This document shows, in pieces, positions 1 to 8,018 of a DNA stretch of 64,000 nucleotides (the first letter of the stretch is position 1; each line of letters starts with the position of its first letter). The stretch is from Alistipes sp. Lineage in GTDB: Bacteria; Bacillota; Clostridia; Oscillospirales; Ruminococcaceae. The position numbers were made by a program, and so were the translations under genes. Under the pieces are notes generated by a model, which was not told where the DNA came from, made no database searches, and saw only the letters and a program-made list of their open reading frames with translations. Where the stretch lies: NCBI GenBank assembly GCA_023667265.1, contig JAMPAJ010000004.1, positions 1 through 64,000 on the forward strand, in the 5' to 3' direction.

Positions 1-56
1 CAATCGGCAGAATTTGCCGAAAAGACGCGTGCAATATCCTATGAGAACAAGTTCTT
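1..56 (+). repeat. Right half of a short inverted-repeat element
   Basis: The stretch reads as gccgaaaagacgcgtgcaat followed by cctatgagaacaagttct. This closely matches the right half of the element at 35926-35986, where gccgaaaggacgcgtgcaat is followed by cctatgtgaacaagctct. The left half lies outside the window or has been lost. It abuts a remnant of a coding region, which suggests that insertion or recombination of this element damaged that gene. Confidence 0.5.
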
Positions 57-110
57 ATTATACCATGGCTGAATCTTTTCTGTCTAATTTATTATAGACG
101 ATCCAACCTT

Positions 111-299
111 GATGAGCAGCCTGAAATCAGAGTGACGTATTTCGTCCCCGATGAAAAGAAGCCGGGCGGCAAGTATGTTGATAAGGTCGGTGTAGCGAGG
201 ATATATGACAGCTATTCAAATGAGCTTGTGTTTACGGACGGGGCGAGAGTGGCTGTATCGGATGTGTATTCATTAGAGCGTGTTCACATAAAAATGTAA
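111..299 (+). pseudogene. C-terminal remnant of a YolD-like protein
   Basis: An open frame encodes about 62 residues, starting DEQPEIRVTYFVPDEKKPGG and containing VGVARIYDSYSNELVFTDG and VAVSDVYSLE. The spacing of a basic or hydrophobic strand, an LxFxDG turn and a final DI/DV..LE matches the C-terminal end of YolD-like small proteins, which often accompany UmuC/ImuB-type polymerases. There is no start codon or ribosome site in frame, and the upstream sequence is unrelated with a stop at 42-44. The final codons and the stop (297-299) come from the repeat element that begins at 274. I therefore read it as a broken gene. The family call is by eye and moderate at best. Confidence 0.35.
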
Positions 300-314
300 C
301 GCACGTCTTTTCGG
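274..314 (+). repeat. Left end of the inverted-repeat element
   Basis: The sequence tagagcgtgttcacataaaa, continuing through the gcacgtcttttcgg block, is the same as one end of the full copy at 2780-2945 read in reverse complement. Only this end is present; unrelated sequence follows after 314. It supplies the stop codon of the YolD-like remnant. Confidence 0.6.
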
Positions 315-420
315 GAAAGAAAATCGCAAAAGTTCATGAAATGATTACAATTGAAATTTGTAACTCCGTGAATATTGAGTGAAACAATTGATTTTCCACC
401 AAACCAAGCCCTCAGCATTC

Positions 421-449
421 TTGATTTTTTAGTGAAAATCTTGTATAAT
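421..449 (+). promoter_or_regulatory. Sigma-A-type promoter of the GH18 gene
   Basis: TTGATT at 421-426 and TATAAT at 444-449 are separated by 17 nt. The -10 box lies 27 nt upstream of the ATG at 477. A small inverted repeat (ttacaa/ttgtaa, about 345-363) lies upstream and could be an operator, but that is speculative. Confidence 0.6.
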
Positions 450-476
450 AGAAGTAACTTGATTTGGAGGTGCAAT

Positions 477-2618
477 ATGCTCATAAAGAAAATTTTAACG
501 ACGATACTTGCGGTATCGGCATCGCAGTTGAATTTCATAATTCCTGCACAGGCGGCGAGCGATACGTCAAGCTCATCTTCTCCGAGAATTGTAGGCTACC
601 TGCCGGACTGGTCTTACAGTGCATATACAACGCTTGATTTTGGTAATCTCACACACATGAATATCGCTTTCTGCAATCCGAATGACAAAGGCGATATTTC
701 GTGCTGGATTCCCGACAGCGAGCTTACGAAAATCGTTGAAAAGGCGCATAATAACGATGTAAAGGTTATGGCTGCTCTCGGCGGTGCAGGAGGCTGCGAC
801 AATTACCTCGACTACATAGACACATCCCAGGAGATGTCTGAGTTCAATGATAAGATTATGAATTTCTGTGAAAAATTCGGTCTTGACGGAATTGATCTTG
901 ACATTGAGCTGAATTCAACCAACGCTGTCTGGAAGTATTATGGCGACTGGGTGGACTCGCTTCGTGAACTTTGCGACGAGAAGGATTATGAGCTTTCCAC
1001 AGCAACGGCACAATGGGTAGCTTACGGAGTTTCGGACGAAACATTTGCAAAATTTGATTTCGTCAATGTTATGGCTTACGATAACGACGAAAGCAAAACT
1101 TCTCACGCTGATATGGATTTCGCTATAAAATCGCTGAATTTCTTCAATGAGGAGAAGAACATTTCAAAGGATAAACTTGTGCTTGGTGTACCTTTTTACG
1201 GCAGAGGCTACTCATCTGACGGCAGTCTGGATTGGGGTTCGTATGTTCCGTATAAGGATATGATCGCAGATAATCCCGATTATTATAACCTTGACAGCTA
1301 TAACGGAGCTGCCTACAACGGTGCTGAAACGATTGCCGAAAAATGCAGACTTGCATCTGATTATGGCGGTATCATGATATGGGAATTGTCGCAGGATACA
1401 ACCGATGAATATTCACTCTTAAAGGTTATCGGCGATAATCTGAAACAAGAGAGAATAGCAGGCGATGTAAATGCTGATGGCAATTTGACCGTTGCTGACC
1501 TTGTGATGATGCAAAAGTGGCTGCTCTCTGTACCTGATGCAACGTTAACGGATTGGAAAGCCGGTGATCTCTGCGAGGACGATGTTATTGATGTATTTGA
1601 TATGTGCCTGATGCGGAGGCTGCTGTTAAATAAAGCTGCGCCCTCTGAGCAAATACTTGTCACCAATACTGATGAACTGAAAACAGCACTTGCAAACGCA
1701 AAGTCCGGCGATGAAATTGTGCTTGCTCCCGGCGAATATATCTACAGCGGCTCAACTCCAAAGGGTCGAATGTTTACAGGTGAAGCTGATGGCACGGAGG
1801 CCGCACCAATAAAACTGCGCTCCCTTAATGCAGACGATCCTGCTATCATTTCAGGAACAACAACCGCAAGCAGCTACGCCCTCACGATTACAGGCGACTG
1901 GTGGGAAATCAGTGATTTAATTATCACGAACGCAGGCAAAGGGATCATTCTTGATAATTCAAGCCACACGATTATCCGCAATTGCGAGGTCTGCAACATT
2001 GGCGCAGAGGGTATTCATTTCCGTGATGACAGCTCCTACAACACTGCTGAAAACTGTTTCGTTCACGATACAGGTGTGGTATCTCCCGGCTATGGCGAAG
2101 CGATATACGTTGGTAGTGCCAAAAGTACAACAGGATACGGCTTTGATTGCCATTACAACACGATTACAGGGTGTAAGCTCGGTCCGAATGTGGCTGCGGA
2201 GCATATTGATGTTAAAGAGTACACAATAGGTACGATTATTGAGAATTGCATCTTTGACGGCACGGGCATGAGTGGTGAAAATTCCTCAAAGAGTTTCGTG
2301 AATGTTAAGGGAAACGACGCAATACTGCGAAATTGTGTGGGCTATCGCAACGGCTGCGATAAGATTACAAGGGCGTTTGAGTCCAATCAGGTTGTGGACG
2401 GCTGGGGACAGAACCTCAGCGTATACGGCAATAAAGCATATATGGACACGTCAATCAGTGCAGCAGGCAAGAATATGTACCTTCTTAATTCATGGAACTG
2501 CACTGCTACCGTGTGGGATAACTATATTTCCTATGAGGACGGTGAGCTTGTTTCCTGCGATAACGAGGATGATAGGCGGCTATATTACAACTGTAATTTG
2601 CTGACCGTAAAGGGATAA
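477..2618 (+). CDS. Secreted GH18 glycosidase with internal dockerin and C-terminal beta-helix domain
   Basis: The start is set at ATG 477 because GGAGG lies at 466-470 and a signal peptide (MLIKKILTTILAVSA..., cleavage near AQA) begins there, giving 713 residues. Residues about 35-325 are a GH18 barrel. DGIDLDIE at 137-144 is the DxxDxDxE catalytic motif, with Glu144 as the acid. GH18 enzymes cut chitin or N-glycan GlcNAc linkages. Residues about 328-386 form a dockerin with two duplicated calcium-loop segments (GDVNADG..., GDLCEDDVIDVFD), which should anchor the enzyme to a cohesin. Residues about 393-713 are a right-handed parallel beta-helix resembling polysaccharide lyases of the PL6/PL9 or chondroitinase-B type; I cannot assign its substrate. 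A dockerin placed between two domains rather than at the end is unusual. Codons are more A/T-rich than in neighbouring genes. A hairpin terminator follows. Confidence 0.85.
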   Translation: MLIKKILTTILAVSASQLNFIIPAQAASDTSSSSSPRIVGYLPDWSYSAYTTLDFGNLTHMNIAFCNPNDKGDISCWIPDSELTKIVEKAHNNDVKVMAALGGAGGCDNYLDYIDTSQEMSEFNDKIMNFCEKFGLDGIDLDIELNSTNAVWKYYGDWVDSLRELCDEKDYELSTATAQWVAYGVSDETFAKFDFVNVMAYDNDESKTSHADMDFAIKSLNFFNEEKNISKDKLVLGVPFYGRGYSSDGSLDWGSYVPYKDMIADNPDYYNLDSYNGAAYNGAETIAEKCRLASDYGGIMIWELSQDTTDEYSLLKVIGDNLKQERIAGDVNADGNLTVADLVMMQKWLLSVPDATLTDWKAGDLCEDDVIDVFDMCLMRRLLLNKAAPSEQILVTNTDELKTALANAKSGDEIVLAPGEYIYSGSTPKGRMFTGEADGTEAAPIKLRSLNADDPAIISGTTTASSYALTITGDWWEISDLIITNAGKGIILDNSSHTIIRNCEVCNIGAEGIHFRDDSSYNTAENCFVHDTGVVSPGYGEAIYVGSAKSTTGYGFDCHYNTITGCKLGPNVAAEHIDVKEYTIGTIIENCIFDGTGMSGENSSKSFVNVKGNDAILRNCVGYRNGCDKITRAFESNQVVDGWGQNLSVYGNKAYMDTSISAAGKNMYLLNSWNCTATVWDNYISYEDGELVSCDNEDDRRLYYNCNLLTVKG

Positions 2619-2651
2619 GGCAGAAAAGTAAGAAAAACATGAGAATACTAT

Positions 2652-2690
2652 AAAAATCGGAGCTGTAACTGCTGCAGCTCCGATTTTTTT
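2652..2690 (+). terminator. Rho-independent terminator after the GH18 gene
   Basis: The stem aatcggagctg / cagctccgatt is followed directly by a run of T, 34 nt after the stop codon. Confidence 0.85.
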
Positions 2691-2779
2691 GAAATATGAA
2701 CTTATGCCTGTAAGATTTGATATAACGATATTATCTCGAAATTTGTGCGATCATAGATAGTTCCATACAGCAGAGAAGC

Positions 2780-2945
2780 TAGAGCGTGTTCACATAAAAT
2801 TAATGTGCGGATTTTCGAGCATAATTTTTGCGGATACAAGGCAAAAAAGCGAAAGCATACTGTCGTATGGTGAGCTTTTTTAACGCAGCAGCCGTCAAAA
2901 TTTGCCGAAAAGACGTGCGTTACATTTTTATGTGAACACGCTCTA
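2780..2945. repeat. Full-length MITE-like inverted-repeat element, 166 bp
   Basis: A perfect 17-bp terminal inverted repeat (tagagcgtgttcacata / tatgtgaacacgctcta) bounds a 132-bp interior that has no coding capacity. The interior holds a second hairpin (gcatactgtcgtatg, flanked by aaaaagc and gcttttt). Half or shortened copies occur at 1, 274, 7736, 32040 and 35926. No transposase is present in the window, so mobilisation, if any, would be in trans. Confidence 0.7.
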
Positions 2946-2976
2946 ATAATTTTAGATTCAAATTTATCTGCGAGTG

Positions 2977-3005
2977 TTGCAATTTTACAGATAATATGAT
3001 ATAAT
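2977..3005 (+). promoter_or_regulatory. Promoter of the YgjP-like/CE4 operon
   Basis: TTGCAA at 2977-2982, a 17-nt spacer, and TATAAT at 3000-3005. The -35 box is followed by TTTT, giving TTGCAATTTT, a string shared with five other promoters in the window. Confidence 0.75.
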
Positions 3006-3037
3006 ATAATTGAAAAATATTTCAGGAGCCAAAAGCA

Positions 3038-3625
3038 GTGAAACAGATAACAACGGACATTATATCCGTCCCGGTTGAAATTATCCGAAGCAGCCGCAGA
3101 ACGCTGGGGATACAGGTAACAAAAGACGGAAGGATCGTCGCGCGCGCACCAATTAAAATGCCGGAGAAAACGATCCGGGAGCTTCTCAACTCAAAGGCTG
3201 ACTGGATAGAAAAACATCTGCGTAAAGCGCAGGAAGCTGAACATATGCTGGAAGAGCTTAAACCCTTTACAAACGACGAGCTCCGGCAAATGGCGGTCAG
3301 GGCTCTGAAAATAATTCCGGAACGCGTGAAGCACTATGCTCCTCTGATCGGCGTTACATATGGCAGGATCACCATTCGCAGCCAGAAAACAAGGTGGGGA
3401 AGCTGTTCCGGCAAGGGAAATCTGAGTTTCAACTGCCTGCTTGTTATGACGCCGGCAGATGTGCTGGATTCTGTTGTCGTTCACGAGCTGTGCCACCGCA
3501 GGCATATGGATCATTCAAAGGATTTTTATGCAGAGGTATACCGGGTCTTTCCGGAATATGATAAATGCAGCAAATGGCTGAAAGAGAACGGCTCTCTTTT
3601 GATCAGAAGAATGATTGGAGGATAA
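3038..3625 (+). CDS. YgjP-like (SprT-related) zinc metallopeptidase
   Basis: This 195-residue protein starts with GTG at 3038 behind CAGGAG. It matches the YgjP-type metallopeptidase family (DUF45): a small beta-rich N-terminal half, the RWGSC segment (119-123) and the zinc motif HELCHRRHMDHS at 149-160. His149, His153 and His159 are the likely ligands and Glu150 the catalytic base. There is no signal peptide, so it is probably cytoplasmic. Substrates of this family are poorly known. It is the first gene of a two-gene operon; its stop codon lies one base before the start of the deacetylase, whose ribosome site sits inside this gene. Confidence 0.8.
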   Translation: MKQITTDIISVPVEIIRSSRRTLGIQVTKDGRIVARAPIKMPEKTIRELLNSKADWIEKHLRKAQEAEHMLEELKPFTNDELRQMAVRALKIIPERVKHYAPLIGVTYGRITIRSQKTRWGSCSGKGNLSFNCLLVMTPADVLDSVVVHELCHRRHMDHSKDFYAEVYRVFPEYDKCSKWLKENGSLLIRRMIGG

Positions 3626-3626
3626 A

Positions 3627-4907
3627 ATGAAAGAAATGTTTAAAAAAATCGCGTGTACTGCTCTGGCATTGTGCTTTGCACCTGCAATGTCACCTTCCGG
3701 CGCAGACGCTGCCGAACCGCAGGAAACAAAGCTCATCGCCCTTACCTTCGATGACGGCCCGAACACCACGACCACAAACGATGTTCTCGACGTTCTGGAG
3801 GAGTATGATGCAAAGGCGTCTTTTTTCCTCATCGGCAACAATATAAACGACGAAAGCGCAAAATCAGTGAAACGCGCCTATGATATGGGCTGCGAGATAG
3901 ATAATCACTCAAGATCGCACCCGAATATGGGCAGTATGTCGGCGGAGGAGATCAGAGCTGAGGTAAGCTATGTCGACGAAAAGGTCTATGAAATCACAGG
4001 AGAATATCCGAAGTTTTTCCGTCCGCCCTTTATTGATACGAGCCAGGCGATGTATGAAAATATCGACGTTCCGTTTATTTGCGGGATCGACTGCCAGGAC
4101 TATATGGACAACGTCACTGCACAGGAGCGTGCGGACTATATTCTAAACGGCGCACGGGACGGAGTGATCGTTCTGCTTCACGATGCAAAGGGCAACAGTC
4201 AGACGGTGGATGCGCTTAAAATCGCCATGCCCGAGCTTATTGAACAGGGCTATGAGTTTGTTACGCTTACAGAGCTTTTTGAGCGGCAAGGCGAAACTCC
4301 TAAAGAGGATATGATGTACACCTATGTATCGAAATACCCCTGCAACGGCTATACAAAATATCAGAATATTTTCAGCGGCACAGCGCAGGGCGAGCCGAGC
4401 TGGAGCGGCTGGTCTAAAACGGCTGTTCTGGACAGAGAGCTCCTTGAATCACTCGGCGATTCCTATGCGATCGAGGTCGAATATTCCTGCGAATACGAGC
4501 CCGTTATTGCACTGCAAAAATGGTCCGGGGCGGCGATCTGGCATCCTGTCAAGCCGAGCTATTACAACGGCGATAAGGCTTGCTTTATGGCGTCTGACGT
4601 TCTGAAAGCTCTTGATGAACTGGAAATTTCATATTCCGACCTCGACCGTATGACGCTCACCCCGTATGGCGGAAATATGACTGTCACCAATGTGGATATT
4701 CTGATAAAAAGCGGCGGTTCCGAAAGAATAATAGGCGATGTAAATGCCGACGGTGAATTTGATATTTCGGATATCGTGATAATGCAGAAATGGCTGCTTG
4801 GAGCTCCGGACACAAAGCTTGCGGACTGGAAAGCCGGTGACATTTGCGAGGACAATAGGCTGGACGCCTTTGATCTGTGCCTTATGAGAGAGCTGCTGGT
4901 CGGATAG
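3627..4907 (+). CDS. Secreted CE4 polysaccharide deacetylase with dockerin
   Basis: ATG 3627 is chosen because GGAGG lies at 3617-3621 and a signal peptide follows, giving 426 residues. Residues about 33-225 are a NodB/CE4 domain. TFDDGP (40-45) holds the catalytic Asp and a metal Asp, HSRSHP (94-99) holds the metal His pair, then come RPPF (132-135) and LLHD (183-186). CE4 enzymes remove N- or O-acetyl groups from chitin, peptidoglycan or xylan. Residues about 240-365 form a beta-rich module with a WSGWSK segment and the ending LTPYGGNMTVTNVDILI; I suspect a carbohydrate-binding role but do not recognise the family. The C-terminus (about 370-426) is a dockerin of the same kind as in the GH18 protein. 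Co-transcription with the metallopeptidase is implied by the 1-nt gap. Confidence 0.88.
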   Translation: MKEMFKKIACTALALCFAPAMSPSGADAAEPQETKLIALTFDDGPNTTTTNDVLDVLEEYDAKASFFLIGNNINDESAKSVKRAYDMGCEIDNHSRSHPNMGSMSAEEIRAEVSYVDEKVYEITGEYPKFFRPPFIDTSQAMYENIDVPFICGIDCQDYMDNVTAQERADYILNGARDGVIVLLHDAKGNSQTVDALKIAMPELIEQGYEFVTLTELFERQGETPKEDMMYTYVSKYPCNGYTKYQNIFSGTAQGEPSWSGWSKTAVLDRELLESLGDSYAIEVEYSCEYEPVIALQKWSGAAIWHPVKPSYYNGDKACFMASDVLKALDELEISYSDLDRMTLTPYGGNMTVTNVDILIKSGGSERIIGDVNADGEFDISDIVIMQKWLLGAPDTKLADWKAGDICEDNRLDAFDLCLMRELLVG

Positions 4908-4911
4908 AAGA

Positions 4912-4945
4912 AAAATGGGTATTCCATGTGGAATACCCGTTTTTT
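4912..4945. terminator. Bidirectional terminator between CE4 and GH43 genes
   Basis: The perfect 9-bp stem gggtattcc / ggaataccc (4917-4925, 4930-4938) has a 4-nt loop. It is followed by gtttttt on the plus strand and attttt on the minus strand, and it sits between two convergent genes. Confidence 0.85.
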
Positions 4946-4975
4946 ATAGCCGGTCTATCGTCTTAGAGCCTGCTC

Positions 4976-7693
4976 TCATTTCTCAACTAATTTTTTCCTC
5001 ATAATCTGAAGATCGAATGTGTCGATCCTGCCGTCCTGACACATATCCCCTGCCGTCCAGTCCGTAAGCTCATTTGAACCGAGCAGCCATTTTTCCAGCA
5101 TGACCAGATCAGCCACTGAAAATTCGCCGTCTGCATTGACATCGCCAATAACTGTTTTTTCATCTGCCGCCGGAACGATCACCCAACGCTGTCCTTCGCC
5201 TCCCCAGTAATTCCACTGGCAGATATTTGCGCCGGGTTCAGTATTGATATTATAAACGTCGATCGCCGATGCTCCGTCGGAGCAGGCGGATAAAATTCCG
5301 TATGAACCGTCCTTGTAGGGCTTGAATGTAAAACGCTGTCCGCTGCTTCCGGTAAGGTCAGCCAGAGCGATGTTGTTTCCGTCTGCTGCGCTGGAGCTTT
5401 CGACAGTCACAGCCTTGTCTCCGCTAAGAATAAAAAATGTACCGTCGTCATTTTTCCTGAATGTCCATGACTCAGCCTGAGCGGACTGCTCGATATTTCC
5501 ATTATTTTCGGCTATATAAAGCCCACTATTGACATTGCGGATAATATATTCAGCCTCCGCTGCTTCCGGATATACGGGAGTGATCTTCCAGAGCTGACCG
5601 TCGCCCTCCCAGTATTCCCACTGGCAGATATTCGCGCCGTTCTCCTTGCTGATCTCATACACGTCAAATCCCGATTTTCCGCCTGAACACTTTGAAACAA
5701 TGCCGTAATATGCTCCATTCTGAATCAGCCTAAAAAGCTGGCTGTCCGTACCTGCATATTTTTCAAGCTGGATATTCAGCCCGTCGGACGCGTCAGCTCC
5801 GTCGACCGTAACAGCCATGCTCTCGTCAGCCATTGAAACTATTTTGCACCAGCCGTCTCCGACATCGCATATACGCCACTCCTGTGCGCTTCCGCCGAGT
5901 CTGCTCCACTGCTGAATATTTGAACCCGAGGCTGTATTGCCGTTTTCCAGGTCGAGAACAAGTCCGCTGTTTTTGTTAGTTATCCTGTAAGATACATCGC
6001 TTAAAAGCAACGTATCGCCGAGTTTGCCTGAGCCTTTCTCAAATGACGTATTATCCGGATCATATGTCAGCAGACTGCCATAGCTCGTAAGGTCTATATT
6101 GTCCTGGTTTATGTCATAGGCAGCCTTTTTGCTTCCCCATACGCAGGTATTATTGCCAGTCGCCGTAAAGGTCATTTTCTCAATTTGCTGAGCCGATTCG
6201 TCGGCCTGAACCAGAAATTCGCCCTTATAGGTCACATTGTCAATGGAAATGCTCATGTAAGGCGAGCCGTTTTCCATAGTCCACGTTCCCGAAACGTCGC
6301 CGGAAACAGTTCCGTTTTCGTTAAGAGTGATGTTCTTCGGCTTTTCAACGTCGGCGCTCTTTTCATTTACAAAATTCTGATCAAGCGTGTGGAAAATAAA
6401 CTCGTAATCTCCGATAACAGCTTCGGCAGAATGACCGTTTTCAGAAATTGACTCCCCGGAATACTCATAAGGAGCGGCGGTAAGCCATCCGTCCTCGTTT
6501 ATGAACATCTGATGCACGCGGACCTCGTGGAAGCCATATACGTCGTCAAATTTTGTGTGATAGACAACGTACAGCTTTCCGTCGTCATCCATGAGCGCGG
6601 AATTATGCCCCTGAGCCTTGAATGGTCTGTCATTGCAGCTCCACTGGTAATTTGACATAAGACGTTCGCCTATTACGCCCTTTGTATTGGCATCGCCTAC
6701 GCCGCGGCTGAAAATTGCGCTGTTGCCGTTCTGGTCGAGGTATGGACCGGACGGATCTTCAGAACGGAAAATTCGCATATTATAGCCGCCGTTGGAGTTG
6801 AAATAACCGTATGAAACGAAAAGATAGTAATAGCCCTTGCCTGTATTCGGGTCGACCATATACTCGATATAAGGGCCTTCTCCGGAGCTGTAGTCGCCGC
6901 CTGCCGCGCGGATTCCCATATAGGCGTCTGAAACGTTCGCTTTCGTTTCATATTTTACGTTATAGTCACGGAGACCGGTATTTTCGTCAAGCTCCAGCAT
7001 ATAAAGTCCGCCGAACCATGAACCGTATATCAGCCAGAGATTTCCATTTTCGTCATAGAATACAGCCGGGTCAATAGCGTTTGTACCATATGAAGCATTC
7101 CAGCCTGAACCGCTGAGATATCGGCTTATGTCCGGATCACTGCCAAGGACCCTCGGCACGTCCGTATCATTGACATTGTTGACGGAATTGTTTGTAAAGC
7201 CGGAATAAACTATCGTTCCCTGGTAGGTATAAGGCCCGTCAATGTTATCAGAGGTACAGAGAACGACAGAGGAGTTCCACACCTGACCATTGATGCTGAG
7301 ATACATACAATACTTGCCCATAGCAGGATTGTAAATTATATCCGGCGCCCAGAGATTTCCGGACAGATCGTAGCCGTCCGTGGTATTCGACCACTTTTCA
7401 GGGACTGCAAGATCCTTGTAGATGTCATTGAAAAAGGTCGTATTTGTTGTGCCGAGATTGGAATTTGCGGCTGAATACCAGCTGCAAAGATCATCAGATC
7501 TCGCAGCGCCTAAATGCGAGCCTATGATGTAATATCCGCCGTCCGCAAGCTTTACAACAGACGGGTCGTGAACGCTGACTCTGGCGTGGTCAACCGCACT
7601 GACGCTCGGCATAGCCATAAATGCGGACATTGAGAGGGACGCCGCAGTTAAAACACTTGCCGTTTTCATAAACGCCTTTTTGATCGAAAACAT
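4976..7693 (-). CDS. Secreted GH43 endo-arabinanase with ricin-type lectin domains and dockerin
   Basis: The start is ATG 7693, supported by AGGAGGTC just upstream and a signal peptide (MFSIKKAFMKTASVLTAA..., cleavage after VSA). The product has 905 residues. The GH43 five-bladed propeller covers about 35-410: HDPSV near 40 holds the catalytic base Asp, IDPAVFY near 206 the pKa-modulating Asp, and EGPYIEY near 272 the acid Glu. HEVRVHQMFINEDGW and the module at about 420-530 resemble the C-terminal beta-barrel of extracellular endo-1,5-alpha-L-arabinanases. Two ricin-B-like modules (about 560-718 and 718-840, with repeated ICQWxYWxGxGQxW) should bind galactose- or arabinose-rich chains. A dockerin ends the protein. 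Role: cutting arabinan side chains of pectin on the cellulosome. The transcript leader contains a copy of the inverted-repeat element. Confidence 0.88.
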   Translation of the reverse strand: MFSIKKAFMKTASVLTAASLSMSAFMAMPSVSAVDHARVSVHDPSVVKLADGGYYIIGSHLGAARSDDLCSWYSAANSNLGTTNTTFFNDIYKDLAVPEKWSNTTDGYDLSGNLWAPDIIYNPAMGKYCMYLSINGQVWNSSVVLCTSDNIDGPYTYQGTIVYSGFTNNSVNNVNDTDVPRVLGSDPDISRYLSGSGWNASYGTNAIDPAVFYDENGNLWLIYGSWFGGLYMLELDENTGLRDYNVKYETKANVSDAYMGIRAAGGDYSSGEGPYIEYMVDPNTGKGYYYLFVSYGYFNSNGGYNMRIFRSEDPSGPYLDQNGNSAIFSRGVGDANTKGVIGERLMSNYQWSCNDRPFKAQGHNSALMDDDGKLYVVYHTKFDDVYGFHEVRVHQMFINEDGWLTAAPYEYSGESISENGHSAEAVIGDYEFIFHTLDQNFVNEKSADVEKPKNITLNENGTVSGDVSGTWTMENGSPYMSISIDNVTYKGEFLVQADESAQQIEKMTFTATGNNTCVWGSKKAAYDINQDNIDLTSYGSLLTYDPDNTSFEKGSGKLGDTLLLSDVSYRITNKNSGLVLDLENGNTASGSNIQQWSRLGGSAQEWRICDVGDGWCKIVSMADESMAVTVDGADASDGLNIQLEKYAGTDSQLFRLIQNGAYYGIVSKCSGGKSGFDVYEISKENGANICQWEYWEGDGQLWKITPVYPEAAEAEYIIRNVNSGLYIAENNGNIEQSAQAESWTFRKNDDGTFFILSGDKAVTVESSSAADGNNIALADLTGSSGQRFTFKPYKDGSYGILSACSDGASAIDVYNINTEPGANICQWNYWGGEGQRWVIVPAADEKTVIGDVNADGEFSVADLVMLEKWLLGSNELTDWTAGDMCQDGRIDTFDLQIMRKKLVEK

Positions 7694-7735
7694 TTTTGAC
7701 CTCCTTATGCAGCGCCGCAGAAGGACTGCCTGTTG

Positions 7736-7823
7736 AGAATCTGTATTCATAGGATAAGCTGCACGTTTTTTCGGCAAAATTATGCTTGAAGATCCGCACA
7801 CCTTCCCTATGAATACAGGTTCT
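7736..7823. repeat. Shortened inverted-repeat element inside the GH43 leader
   Basis: Ends agaatctgtattcatagg / cctatgaatacaggttct pair with one G-U-type mismatch. The interior (ttcggcaaaattatgct..., gatccgcac) matches the interior flanks of the full copy at 2780-2945 in reverse complement, with the middle deleted. It lies between the GH43 -10 box and the start codon, so it would be transcribed as a leader hairpin. Confidence 0.65.
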
Positions 7824-7886
7824 GACTTTATACGGCGCTGCTCTGATATTATTTGTCTTATCCAGACCGGTTTGTTTAACGTCTTT

Positions 7887-7915
7887 ATTATATCACAAGC
7901 TATTCAAAAAAGCAA
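7887..7915 (-). promoter_or_regulatory. Promoter of the GH43 gene with adjoining palindrome
   Basis: On the minus strand TTGCTT (7915-7910), 17 nt and TATAAT (7892-7887). A palindrome ATGACA-TATAG-TGTCAT (7915-7931) touches the -35 box and is a plausible operator. The leader would be about 190 nt long. Confidence 0.6.
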
Positions 7916-7970
7916 TGACATATAGTGTCATCTTTATAATACTTTTGTACATAAGCTGACAGCCTTCAAT

Positions 7971-7999
7971 AAAAAACAGCGCTCCCGGGGAAAGCGCTG
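7971..7999 (-). terminator. Terminator of the MATE exporter gene
   Basis: Read on the minus strand, cagcgct and agcgctg form a perfect 7-bp stem followed by six T, 20 nt past the stop codon. Confidence 0.85.
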
Positions 8000-8018
8000 C
8001 TCCTTATCTCTTTAATTA

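Noticed and set aside
7694-7801. Upstream extension of the GH43 reading frame
   Set aside because: The extension runs through the inverted-repeat element and precedes the ribosome site; the signal peptide begins at the ATG at 7693.
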